A stretch of DNA of 64,000 nucleotides from an uncultured Eubacteriales bacterium (lineage in GTDB: Bacteria > Bacillota > Clostridia > Lachnospirales > Lachnospiraceae): the NCBI GenBank assembly GCA_900319795.1, contig ONPU01000003.1, positions 62,001 through 126,000 of the forward strand, in the 5' to 3' direction. Positions 17,343 to 25,231 of this stretch are shown piece by piece. The position numbers were made by a program, and so were the translations under genes. Each line of letters starts with the position of its first letter. The stretch's first letter is position 1. A model generated the notes under the pieces. The model ran no database searches. It was not told the origin of the DNA and worked only from the letters and a program-made list of their open reading frames with translations.

Positions 17343-18311
17343 ATGGCTTCTTCCAATGAAAAGAGCGGAGGCGCGAAGATGTCCGGGAAAGTCAAGGGAT
17401 ATCTGATCCTGATCGGTCTTGTGGTCATCTCCTGGGGCATTTTCAAAGTCCTTACGCCGCACAACTTCGGTTCTCCCAGAAACTTACTGAGCTATTTTGA
17501 AGCTTCCCTTCTGGCAGCGGTCGGCGCGGTCGGTTTTTATTTTGTTATGGTCATGGGGATGTTCGACTTCTCCATCGGCGCCAATATCATGCTTTCCGCG
17601 ATCGTAGGTTGCGTTTTCGCGACCCGTTTCGGCCTTGGCTATTTCGGCCTGATTGTCGGCGCGATCGTGACCGGTATGATCGTCGGTCTTCTCAACGGTT
17701 TCTTCTATGTGAAGCTTCGCATTCCGTCGATGATCGTTACGACGGGTCTTGCGCTCATCTACGAATCCGTCGCGAACTACATCGCTGGCGGCGTAGAGCA
17801 GACGCTTCCTTCCAACTTAAGAGCATTCGGGCAGATGCCGGGCAACCTGATCCTGGCGGTGATCGCCTTCGTGATTGCCTATCTGCTTCTCAACTATACA
17901 AAGATCGGTACTTATACCTACGCGATCGGCAGCAACGAGTTCGTCGCGAAGAACATGGGTATCAACGTCAATCTGTACAAAGTGCTGGCTTTCATCATCA
18001 GCGGCGCTTTCCTCGGAATCATGGCCGTTCTGACCATCAGCTACGGTTCTTCCATGGTCGCGGTTACGGGCATGGCTTCCATGAGCCGTAACTTCGTCCC
18101 GACGATGGGCTGCTTCTTCGGTGTGGCATTTAAGAAATACGGTATGCCGCTTCCGGCTATTATCATCGGTGAGTTCGTGATCAACATCATTTTCTTCGGA
18201 TTCATCGCTTTGGGAGCTCCGACCGCGATCCAGGACGTGATCACGGGCCTCGCGCTTCTGATCGTCGTAACTCTGACAACCAAGGTCACCAAGGGCGAAA
18301 TCGTCAAGTAA
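17343..18311 (+). CDS. Sugar ABC transporter permease (RbsC-like), first copy
   Basis: Integral membrane permease of the BPD_transp_2 family (ribose/xylose type), 322 aa with about ten hydrophobic segments from residue 20 onward. Typical features are MGMFDFSIGANIML and the cytoplasmic loop AIGSNEFVAKNMGI, which contacts the ATPase in this family. The ATG at 17343 follows GAGGTG; an upstream in-frame start at 17331 lacks a site. It differs in sequence from the second permease at 19844, so the transporter may use a heterodimeric channel. Confidence 0.93.
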   Translation: MASSNEKSGGAKMSGKVKGYLILIGLVVISWGIFKVLTPHNFGSPRNLLSYFEASLLAAVGAVGFYFVMVMGMFDFSIGANIMLSAIVGCVFATRFGLGYFGLIVGAIVTGMIVGLLNGFFYVKLRIPSMIVTTGLALIYESVANYIAGGVEQTLPSNLRAFGQMPGNLILAVIAFVIAYLLLNYTKIGTYTYAIGSNEFVAKNMGINVNLYKVLAFIISGAFLGIMAVLTISYGSSMVAVTGMASMSRNFVPTMGCFFGVAFKKYGMPLPAIIIGEFVINIIFFGFIALGAPTAIQDVITGLALLIVVTLTTKVTKGEIVK

Positions 18312-18330
18312 GAGGAAGGAGGGACTTTTC

Positions 18331-19830
18331 ATGAGTGAAATCAGACTGCAGGTTCAGCATGTAAGCAAATCCTTCGGTATTACGAAGGCGCTGAAGGATG
18401 TTTCATTTAACATTTACAAAGGAGAAGTACACGCCCTCATCGGCGAAAACGGCTCCGGCAAATCCACGTTGACGAACTCTCTGACAGGGATCTATCAGAA
18501 AGACAGCGGAACATTTATCCTGGACGGAAAGGAAATCCATCCGAAGAACCAGGTCGAAGCCAATAACGAAGGCGTTTCGATCATCGTTCAGGAACTTGGT
18601 ACACTTGACGGACTGACTGTTGCGGAAAATATTTTCCTCGGCCATGAAGACCGTTTCGTGAAAATGGGAATCAAGAACACCAACGCCATGAACCGCGAGG
18701 CAAATGACCTGCTTAAGAAATACGGCTTTGACCGCATTAAAGCCGGCGACATGGTTGAAAATTACAACTTCGAGGACAGAAAGCTGGTCGAGATCGTCAA
18801 GGCGACCTATTTCGGACCGAAGATCGTGGTCATCGACGAGACGACGACGGCCCTTTCCCAGGAAGGACGTGAAGAGCTCTACAAGCAGATGAACAGGATC
18901 AGGGAAGAGGGCAATACCGTGATTTTCATTTCCCACGACCTTCCCGAAGTTCTCAGAATGTCCGACACGATCACGGTTCTCCGCGACGGCGACTACATCG
19001 ATACCGTCAAGAGCTCGGAGATCGATGAGGACGGCCTGAAGAAGCTGATGGTCGGACGTGAAGTGACCGGTGATTACTACCGTGCCGACTACGGCGAAAA
19101 GGTCTCTGACGAAGTCGTGATGAGCGTAAAGAACGTCACGGTTCCGGGACTGATTGAAAATATCACGTTTGATCTTCATAAAGGTGAAATCCTCGGCTTC
19201 GGCGGTCTGTCCGAATCCGGTATGCACGAAGTCGGAAAAGCCTGCTTCGGCGCTTCTTTCGACAGACAGGGCACCGTGACGCTGGCCGACGGCACACCGA
19301 TCAACGATATTCCAACCGCGATCAAGCACAGTATCGCCTATACATCCAAGGACCGTGACAATGAGTCCATCGTCATGAACCAGAGCATTCGGGACAACAT
19401 CGTCCTTCCTTCGCTCGACAAACTGGCCGGACCTGCAGGAATGCAGAGCGACAAAAAGCAGAAGGACTTCGCCAATAAATTTGCCGCGGAAATGTCCACC
19501 AAGATGCAGAGCGTCGAGCAGTTCGTCTCCGACCTCTCGGGCGGCAACAAGCAGAAAGTCGTTCTGGCAAGATGGATCGGCGCGGATTCGGATATTCTCG
19601 TTCTGGACAGCCCGACCCGTGGTATCGACATCAAGGTCAAGCAGGATATCTACCAGCTGATGGACCGCATGAGGAAGAGCGGCAAATCGATCATCATGAT
19701 TTCCGAAGAGCTGATGGAACTGATCGGTATGTGCGACCGGATCATCATCATGAAGGACGGAAAGATCTCCAGTGAGCTTCCGCGTGATCCGCAGATGGAT
19801 GAAAACGCGCTCATCGCAAGCATGGTCTAA
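18331..19830 (+). CDS. Sugar ABC transporter ATP-binding protein (RbsA-like, two ATPase domains)
   Basis: Tandem ATPase of the ribose/galactose class, 499 aa. The N-terminal domain has Walker A GENGSGKST (residues 39-47) and Walker B VVIDETTTAL. The C-terminal half has the degenerate Walker A region normal for this class (GFGGLSESGMHEVGKA) and a canonical LSGGNKQK signature with LVLDSPTRGID. The N-terminal signature is atypical (NFEDRKLVEIVKA). AGGAAGGAGG lies before the ATG, 20 bp after the first permease; the second permease follows after 14 bp. Confidence 0.94.
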   Translation: MSEIRLQVQHVSKSFGITKALKDVSFNIYKGEVHALIGENGSGKSTLTNSLTGIYQKDSGTFILDGKEIHPKNQVEANNEGVSIIVQELGTLDGLTVAENIFLGHEDRFVKMGIKNTNAMNREANDLLKKYGFDRIKAGDMVENYNFEDRKLVEIVKATYFGPKIVVIDETTTALSQEGREELYKQMNRIREEGNTVIFISHDLPEVLRMSDTITVLRDGDYIDTVKSSEIDEDGLKKLMVGREVTGDYYRADYGEKVSDEVVMSVKNVTVPGLIENITFDLHKGEILGFGGLSESGMHEVGKACFGASFDRQGTVTLADGTPINDIPTAIKHSIAYTSKDRDNESIVMNQSIRDNIVLPSLDKLAGPAGMQSDKKQKDFANKFAAEMSTKMQSVEQFVSDLSGGNKQKVVLARWIGADSDILVLDSPTRGIDIKVKQDIYQLMDRMRKSGKSIIMISEELMELIGMCDRIIIMKDGKISSELPRDPQMDENALIASMV

Positions 19831-19843
19831 GGAGGAAACAAAT

Positions 19844-20809
19844 ATGGCTACAAATGCAGCAGCGGTCTCAAAGGAAGACCAGCTTAAAAAACAGTCGACG
19901 ATGAACATGGTTCGTGCCGCGCTCCCGATCATCGGTCTCGTGGTGGTGTTCATTGTATTCAACATCCTGACCAAGGGCGGTATGTGGAACAGCAGAAAAC
20001 TGATTCTCAACCAGATCTATGTGACGATGATCAGCGCGACGGGCGTCTTCTTCATCATGACGATGGGCGGCCTGGACTTTTCCCAGGGTTCGATTATGGG
20101 TATGGCTTCGATCACGGTATGCGTTCTGTCGAAGACCAATATCTTCCTGGCGATCCTCGGCGGTATTCTGACAGGCGCAGCGATCGGCGCGTTCAACGGC
20201 TTCTTCTACGTCAACCGGAAGATCAAGTCCTTCATCGTTACGATCTGCTCGATGTTCCTGTTCCGCGGCGTCATCAAGTATCTGGCGTCCAATTCACCGG
20301 TCGCGGCTTCCATGGCCGTCTATGACTACGATACGATGCCCGTCAAGCTCAGCATCACACTCGCCGTGCTTCTGATCGGTTTTATCGCGTTCCGTTTCAC
20401 GAAATTCGGAACCTATCTGAAAGCCATCGGCGCGGGCGAAAAGGCAGCGAAGTTCGCCGGCATCCGGACAGACCGCATGAAGTTCCTGATCTACGTGCTC
20501 TCCGGCGCGATTACGGGTCTTGCGGCATTTGTCAACATCGTCAAGAACGGTTCGGCGACTGCCAACGTCGGCAATCAGCTTGAAACTCAGATCCTGATCG
20601 CACTGGTTCTCGGCGGTATGCCGATCTCCGGCGGCGCGAAGGTTCGTTTTGAGAACATCATTGTCGGCGCGATGCTTTACACCGTGCTGAACAACGGACT
20701 GACTATGATGGGACTTACGACGCAGGCGATGCAGCTGGTTCAGGGTGTTGTGTTCCTGATCTTCGTGGCGGTGTTCGCGGATCGTCAGTCGCTCAGCGTC
20801 ATCAAGTAA
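19844..20809 (+). CDS. Sugar ABC transporter permease (RbsC-like), second copy
   Basis: BPD_transp_2 permease, 322 aa, hydrophobic segments from about residue 24 onward. MGGLDFSQGSIMGMA corresponds to the family's GGIDLSVG region and AIGAGEKAAKFAGI to the ATPase-contact loop. The ATG at 19844 directly follows AAGGAGG; the in-frame extension back to 19772 lies inside the ATPase gene and is rejected. Last gene of the transporter operon, followed by a terminator at 20845-20874. Confidence 0.93.
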   Translation: MATNAAAVSKEDQLKKQSTMNMVRAALPIIGLVVVFIVFNILTKGGMWNSRKLILNQIYVTMISATGVFFIMTMGGLDFSQGSIMGMASITVCVLSKTNIFLAILGGILTGAAIGAFNGFFYVNRKIKSFIVTICSMFLFRGVIKYLASNSPVAASMAVYDYDTMPVKLSITLAVLLIGFIAFRFTKFGTYLKAIGAGEKAAKFAGIRTDRMKFLIYVLSGAITGLAAFVNIVKNGSATANVGNQLETQILIALVLGGMPISGGAKVRFENIIVGAMLYTVLNNGLTMMGLTTQAMQLVQGVVFLIFVAVFADRQSLSVIK

Positions 20810-20844
20810 CTCGGACTTCAAAATCTACATAAGCGTAACTCACG

Positions 20845-20874
20845 GCAGGCGGGGATACCTCGCCTGCTTTTTTT
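20845..20874 (+). terminator. Terminator of the sugar ABC transporter operon
   Basis: GCAGGCGGGG (20845-20854) pairs with CCTCGCCTGC (20858-20867, one G-U pair) across an ATA loop and is followed by seven T. Confidence 0.9.
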
Positions 20875-20888
20875 CGCTGACAGCGGTC

Positions 20889-20964
20889 GGCATCAAAGGC
20901 GTAAACTTCCTTCGACTCGACGTTGCACTTAACCTCCTCGAAGGAAGTTTACGCCTTCGATGCC
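20889..20964. repeat. Long hairpin A with conserved loop
   Basis: The left arm 20898-20915 and right arm 20938-20955 are perfectly complementary over 18 bp; an outer GGCATC/GATGCC (20889-20894, 20959-20964) extends the stem to about 27 bp with one mismatch. The 22-base loop (20916-20937) starts CTCGACGTTGC and ends TTAACCTCC. It is identical to the loop of hairpin B and the reverse complement of that of hairpin C. A smaller hairpin GGAGC-AATC-GCTCC (20986-20999) follows before hairpin B. Confidence 0.85.
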
Positions 20965-21021
20965 TTTCGAAGGCTGTCGGGAGATGGAGCAATCGCTCCC
21001 CTTCAATGTGCACAACGGTCA

Positions 21022-21095
21022 GCATCAAAGACAGAAACTTCCTTCGACTCGACGTTGCACTTAACCTCCTCGAAGGAAGTTTCTGTCTTCGATGC
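21022..21095. repeat. Long hairpin B with conserved loop
   Basis: Arms 21029-21047 and 21070-21088 are perfectly complementary over 19 bp, with an outer GCATC/GATGC (21022-21026, 21091-21095). The loop 21048-21069 is base-for-base the same as in hairpin A. Compared with A, the outer stem reads GACAGA instead of GGCGTA, and each change is matched on the opposite arm. Confidence 0.85.
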
Positions 21096-21140
21096 CTCTC
21101 GAATACTGGGCAGCGAACCGGCCGTTTCACTTAGATACAG

Positions 21141-21210
21141 CAAGGAGATGAAAACATCCTTTGAGGAGGTTAAGTGCAACGTCGACGAAAAGGATGTTTT
21201 CATCTCCTTG
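21141..21210. repeat. Long hairpin C, opposite orientation
   Basis: Arms 21141-21162 and 21189-21210 are perfectly complementary over 22 bp. The 26-base loop contains, at 21165-21185, 21 of 22 bases of the reverse complement of the A/B loop (it begins GGAGGTTAAGTGCAACGTCG). Read on the minus strand it has the same layout as A and B with a different but again fully matched stem. Confidence 0.85.
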
Positions 21211-21211
21211 C

Positions 21212-21260
21212 GAAGGTCCCCGTGAGGTCCCCGCGAAGGTCCCCGTGAAGTCCCCGTGAA
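21212..21260. repeat. Tandem 11-12-bp repeats
   Basis: Four head-to-tail copies of GAAGGTCCCCGT (12, 11, 12 and 11 bp, each with small changes) directly after hairpin C. No coding frame is supported across them. Confidence 0.75.
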
Positions 21261-21317
21261 GGGCCGGGGGCGATTGCGGAAGATATTCCAAAACTGCGGA
21301 AAAAAGTACATTTTTCG

Positions 21318-21339
21318 CCGACACGGTCGGTGTTACAAT
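21318..21339 (+). promoter_or_regulatory. Extended -10 promoter of araA with inverted repeat
   Basis: TGTTACAAT: extended -10 with hexamer TACAAT at 21334-21339, 45 bp before the araA start. CCGAC-ACG-GTCGG (21318-21330) forms a short inverted repeat just upstream where a -35 or operator would sit; no good -35 is seen, suggesting activator dependence (inference). Confidence 0.5.
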
Positions 21340-21384
21340 AAGGACAGTTAGAACCACTTAAAATAATTTTAAAGGAGTCAAAAG

Positions 21385-22821
21385 ATGAGCAAACTGTATT
21401 TTATTCCGGGTTCACAGGATCTTTATGGCGATGAGTGCCTCGCACAGGTAAGAGAAGACTGCGCCAAAATGGTAGCATTCTTCAATGAAAAGCTCGGCGA
21501 CGTCGTCGAATTCGTTCTGATGCCGACAGTGGAAACGTCCAGAATCTGCGTGGAAGATATGCGCGCGGCGATGAATGACGATGAGTGTGTTGGCGTCATC
21601 ACCTGGATGCATACGTTTTCCCCGGCCAAGATGTGGATCAAGGGTCTTCAGATCCTTCAGAAGCCGCTGCTTCACCTTCACACACAGGCCAATGAAAAAC
21701 TTCCGTACGACCTGATCGACATGGATTTCATGAACCTGAACCAGGCTGCCCACGGTGACCGTGAATACGGATTTATCCTTGCCAAGCTCGGCATCCCGCA
21801 CGAAGTCGTCGCCGGTTACTATGAACATGAAGATGTTCTTGCCGGAATCAGACGTTTCGCGGAAGTCGCGAAGGCGATCGGATTCTCAAAGAACCTTCGC
21901 ATTGCGACCTTCGGCAACAACATGCGCGATGTCGCGGTAACGGACGGCAACCGTCTTGAAGCTGAGATCAAGTACGGCTGGGAAGTCAAGTACTGGGGAA
22001 TCGGTGAGATCGCCAAGCTTGCCGATGAGGCAGAAGAAGCGGAAGTCGATGCCAAGATGGCCGAATATACCTCCAAATATATCATGGACACCGACAATAT
22101 CGATGCTGTCCGTGAACAGGCCCGCTATGAGATCGCGTTCGAGAAATTCCTTCAGAAGAACGGATGCTGCGCATTTACGGATACGTTCCAGGATCTCTTC
22201 GGCATGAAGCAGCTTCCGGGTATTGCGGCCCAGAACCTGATGGCGAAGGGAATCGGCTTCGGTCCGGAAGGCGATTACAAGATCAGCGCGTTCTCATCCG
22301 TACTGATGAAGATGGCCGAAAACAGAGAAGGCGCTACAGGCTTCATCGAAGACTATACCTATGATCTGACACCGGGCAAAGAGCTTGAGCTCGCATCCCA
22401 TATGCTGGAAGTTCCGGCTTCATTTGCCAGAACACAACCGAAGATCCAGGTGCATCCTCTCGGAATCGGAAACAAGGCTGACCCGGCCAGACTTGTATTT
22501 GACTCTGTGACAGGCGACGGCATCCAGGTGACGCTGATCGACCTCGGTGATCATTTCCGCATCATCTGCGCGGATATCGAACTGGTCGAGGTTCCGCATC
22601 CGATGCCGAATCTTCCGGTTGCCCAGATTATGTATCGCCATAAGCCGAATTTCCGCATCGGAACAGCGGCATGGTGCTATGCGGGCGGCGCGCATCACTC
22701 GGTCGTATCCACTTCTCTGACACGCGATGATATCGCCATGTTTGCCCGTCTTACCGGAACCGAACTGATCGTGATCGGGGACGATACCACGGACGCTGAC
22801 CTTCAGAAATTCTATATGTAA
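21385..22821 (+). CDS. araA: L-arabinose isomerase
   Basis: Converts L-arabinose to L-ribulose in the cytoplasm with Mn2+. 478 aa, close to the usual 480-500. Family landmarks: ITWMHTFSPAKMWI, LHLHTQANEKLPY, NMRDVAVTDGNR, the metal-site regions around FTDTFQDLFGM and MLEVPASFA, VHPLGIGNKADPARLVF and AWCYAGGAHHSV. TAAAGGAG lies before the ATG. A kinase for the product follows 165 bp downstream, and the sugar transporter operon lies upstream beyond the hairpin cluster. No araD (ribulose-phosphate epimerase) is in the window. Confidence 0.95.
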   Translation: MSKLYFIPGSQDLYGDECLAQVREDCAKMVAFFNEKLGDVVEFVLMPTVETSRICVEDMRAAMNDDECVGVITWMHTFSPAKMWIKGLQILQKPLLHLHTQANEKLPYDLIDMDFMNLNQAAHGDREYGFILAKLGIPHEVVAGYYEHEDVLAGIRRFAEVAKAIGFSKNLRIATFGNNMRDVAVTDGNRLEAEIKYGWEVKYWGIGEIAKLADEAEEAEVDAKMAEYTSKYIMDTDNIDAVREQARYEIAFEKFLQKNGCCAFTDTFQDLFGMKQLPGIAAQNLMAKGIGFGPEGDYKISAFSSVLMKMAENREGATGFIEDYTYDLTPGKELELASHMLEVPASFARTQPKIQVHPLGIGNKADPARLVFDSVTGDGIQVTLIDLGDHFRIICADIELVEVPHPMPNLPVAQIMYRHKPNFRIGTAAWCYAGGAHHSVVSTSLTRDDIAMFARLTGTELIVIGDDTTDADLQKFYM

Positions 22822-22871
22822 TAATTATACGGAATTCGTAAATAATTGATATTCCTAAGCTTTGGCAGATC

Positions 22872-22880
22872 TGGTATATT
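22872..22880 (+). promoter_or_regulatory. Possible extended -10 promoter of the FGGY kinase gene
   Basis: TGGTATATT: extended -10 with TATATT at 22875-22880; the -35 region (TTCCTA) is poor. It lies between araA and the kinase gene. Confidence 0.35.
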
Positions 22881-22939
22881 TGAAGAAGAATGATTGATCG
22901 GCGGTTTTCCGTCTGCGGAGCTTAAAATGAATACGACTG

Positions 22940-22963
22940 ATCCTGACAGGCAGCTGTCAGGAT
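22940..22963 (+). other. Leader hairpin before the FGGY kinase
   Basis: ATCCTGACAG-GCAG-CTGTCAGGAT: perfect 10-bp stem with four-base loop, 23 bp before the kinase start codon. Without a U-tract it is not a terminator; it could be an operator or an RNA element between araA and the kinase. Confidence 0.45.
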
Positions 22964-22986
22964 TTGTCGCAGGAAAGGAAGAAAAA

Positions 22987-24594
22987 ATGGACAAAAGAGA
23001 AGCGATTTTAAAAGGCAGAACAGCGCTTGGTATTGAATTCGGATCCACCAGAATCAAAGCGGTCCTTACGGATCTTCAGGGCGAAGTCCTTGCGGTCGGT
23101 TTTTATGACTGGGAGAATTCGCTTGTCGACGGAATCTGGACTTACTCGCTGGACGAAATTCACGCGGGACTGCGCGGCAGCTATGCCGGCATGAGATCCG
23201 ACGTCAAGGCAAAATACGATGTGGATCTGACGACGGTCGGAGCCATCGGCATCAGCGCCATGATGCACGGCTATATGGCATTTGACAAGGAAGGAAAGCT
23301 CCTTTCCCCGTTCCAGACATGGAGAAACAGCAATACCCAGCAGGCCGCGGATGAGCTGACAGAGCTTTTCAATTTCAATATTCCGCTTCGCTGGACTATT
23401 TCCCACCTCTATCAGTGTATTCTGGATAATGAAGAACATCTGCAGAACGTCGATTTCGTGACGACTCTGGATTCCTATATTACCCGTCTTCTGACCGGTG
23501 AGAAGAATACAGGCGTCGGCGACGCGGCAGGCATTTTCCCGATTGATTCCGATACATGCGACTATGATGCCGCCATGATGGAGAAATTCGATGCCCTGAT
23601 CGCACCGAAGGGTTACAGCTGGAAGACCAAGGACATCCTTCCGAAGGTTCTGACCGCCGGCGAGATCGCAGGCTATCTGACAGAAGAAGGCGCCAGGATC
23701 CTCGATGACAGCGGACAGCTCAGCGCCGGAATCCCGTTTGCTCCGTCGGAAGGCGATGCCGGCACGGGCATGGTCGCTACGAATTCCGTCGCGCCGCGTA
23801 CGGGCAATGTATCCGCCGGAACCTCCACTTTCGCGATGCTGGTTCTGGAGAAGCCGCTGTCGAAGCTCTACAGGGAGATCGATATGGTGACGACGCCTAC
23901 GGGATTCCCGGTAGCGATGTCTCATGCCAACAACGGCACTTCGGACCTCAACGCATGGGTCTATCTCTTCGCGGAATTCTCGGAACTGGCCGGCCACGCG
24001 ATCGATATGGGCGACCTTTACGGCCTGCTCTACAAGAACTCGCTGAACGGCGATCCGGACTGCGGCGGACTCCTCAGCTACGGTTATTATTCGGGCGAGG
24101 GCGTGACGCATCTGAACGAAGGCCGTCCGCTCTTCGCAAGAACACCGGACGCGAAATTCAACCTTGCCAACTTCATGCGTTCCCATCTGTACGCGTCTCT
24201 GGGCGCTGTCAAGCTGGGTCTCGACATTCTTCTGAAAGACGAAGGCGTGAAGGTTGACAAGATCCTCGGCCACGGCGGACTCTTCAAGACTCCGGGCGTA
24301 GGCCAGAAATATCTTGCGGCAGCGGTCAACGCTCCTGTTACCGTGATGGACACCGCGTCGGAAGGCGGCCCGTGGGGCATGGCACTTCTCGCGGCTTATA
24401 TGCTTCTGAAAAAAGAAGCCGGCGGAGAGTTCGCAAGCCTTGAGCAGTGGCTCGATGAGAAGATCTTCGCGGAGCTTTCCGGTTCGACCGTGGAGCCGGA
24501 TCCGGCAGACGTAGAAGGCTTCGAGACCTTTACAGCCCATTATCGCGATGGTCTCGCTGCTGAAAAAGCGGCAGTGGAGTCCATGAGGTGGTAA
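22987..24594 (+). CDS. FGGY-family pentulokinase (probable L-ribulokinase)
   Basis: Cytoplasmic carbohydrate kinase, 535 aa, FGGY fold. ATP- and substrate-binding landmarks are GIEFGSTRIKAVL (phosphate 1), AIGISAMMHGYMAFD, GDAAGIFPID, GNVSAGTSTFAMLV and ILGHGGLFKTPGVGQKYLAAA near the C terminus. Its place directly after araA suggests that it phosphorylates L-ribulose; it is xylulokinase-like rather than a classical AraB, so the role is inferred. The ATG at 22987 follows GGAAAGGAAG; an earlier in-frame start has no comparable site. The next gene overlaps its end by 7 bp. Confidence 0.88.
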   Translation: MDKREAILKGRTALGIEFGSTRIKAVLTDLQGEVLAVGFYDWENSLVDGIWTYSLDEIHAGLRGSYAGMRSDVKAKYDVDLTTVGAIGISAMMHGYMAFDKEGKLLSPFQTWRNSNTQQAADELTELFNFNIPLRWTISHLYQCILDNEEHLQNVDFVTTLDSYITRLLTGEKNTGVGDAAGIFPIDSDTCDYDAAMMEKFDALIAPKGYSWKTKDILPKVLTAGEIAGYLTEEGARILDDSGQLSAGIPFAPSEGDAGTGMVATNSVAPRTGNVSAGTSTFAMLVLEKPLSKLYREIDMVTTPTGFPVAMSHANNGTSDLNAWVYLFAEFSELAGHAIDMGDLYGLLYKNSLNGDPDCGGLLSYGYYSGEGVTHLNEGRPLFARTPDAKFNLANFMRSHLYASLGAVKLGLDILLKDEGVKVDKILGHGGLFKTPGVGQKYLAAAVNAPVTVMDTASEGGPWGMALLAAYMLLKKEAGGEFASLEQWLDEKIFAELSGSTVEPDPADVEGFETFTAHYRDGLAAEKAAVESMRW

Positions 24595-25097
24595 AACTTC
24601 AGACAGAACGAACATTTATTACACATCCTCTGGCGCCCGTTTTTGACGAGCGCTCGAGGATTCTTATTCTCGGCAGCTTCCCTTCCGTGAAGACGAGGGA
24701 GATGGGATTTTTCTACGGACATCCGCAGAACCGCTACTGGAAAGTTCTGGCGGCTCTTTACAAAGATGATTTTCCCGGTACCGTGGAAGAGAGAAAAGAG
24801 TTTCTTCTGCGGCACCGGATTGCCGCCTGGGATGTGATCTACTCCTGTGAGATCCGGGGTTCGTCGGACGCGAGCATCCGGAATGTCACGCCGACGGATC
24901 TGACGGTAATCCTGGACCACGCTCCCATAAAGACGATATTCGTCAATGGGAAAACTGCCGAAAAAATGTACAGAAAATATACTGAGCCTCGGATCGGCCG
25001 CCCCGCGGTCTCACTGCCTTCGACCAGTCCCGCGAACGCGGCCTGGAGTCTGGATAGGCTGATTGACGCCTGGTCGGTGATCCTTGATAAGGACTGA
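24588..25097 (+). CDS. Deoxyinosine (hypoxanthine)-DNA glycosylase
   Basis: Base-excision repair enzyme of the uracil-DNA-glycosylase superfamily (family 6, HDG type), 169 aa; removes hypoxanthine arising from adenine deamination. Landmarks are ILGSFPSVKTREMGFFYGHP with PQNRYWKVL, AAWDVIYSCEIRGSSDASI, the NGKTAEK strand and the LPSTSPANA motif near the C terminus. The start is GTG at 24588, overlapping the kinase end by 7 bp, so it is probably translated by coupling. Its stop codon lies in the first arm of the terminator at 25095. Confidence 0.9.
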   Translation: MVKLQTERTFITHPLAPVFDERSRILILGSFPSVKTREMGFFYGHPQNRYWKVLAALYKDDFPGTVEERKEFLLRHRIAAWDVIYSCEIRGSSDASIRNVTPTDLTVILDHAPIKTIFVNGKTAEKMYRKYTEPRIGRPAVSLPSTSPANAAWSLDRLIDAWSVILDKD

Positions 25098-25133
25098 AGC
25101 GGAATGATGATCATTCCGCTTCATTTGTCTTTA
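25095..25133 (+). terminator. Terminator after the kinase-glycosylase genes
   Basis: TGAAGCGGAATGA and TCATTCCGCTTCA form a perfect 13-bp stem with a TGA loop (25095-25123), followed by TTTGTCTTT. The stem begins at the stop codon. Confidence 0.85.
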
Positions 25134-25158
25134 CCCTTTAAAATGAGCATGATACAAT
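25130..25158 (+). promoter_or_regulatory. Promoter of the fibronectin-III-like protein gene
   Basis: TTTACC (25130-25135), 17-bp spacer, TACAAT (25153-25158). Confidence 0.5.
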
Positions 25159-25231
25159 TAATTTATCAATATTCCGGAGAAGACTTTCGTAAATAACACT
25201 CCGGAATGAACGGATGAAAAGGAGGCGGAAT

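Noticed and set aside
20923..21311. Small overlapping open frames on both strands across the hairpin cluster
   Set aside because: They arise from the repeats themselves, run through perfect inverted repeats and have no ribosome binding sites or recognisable proteins.
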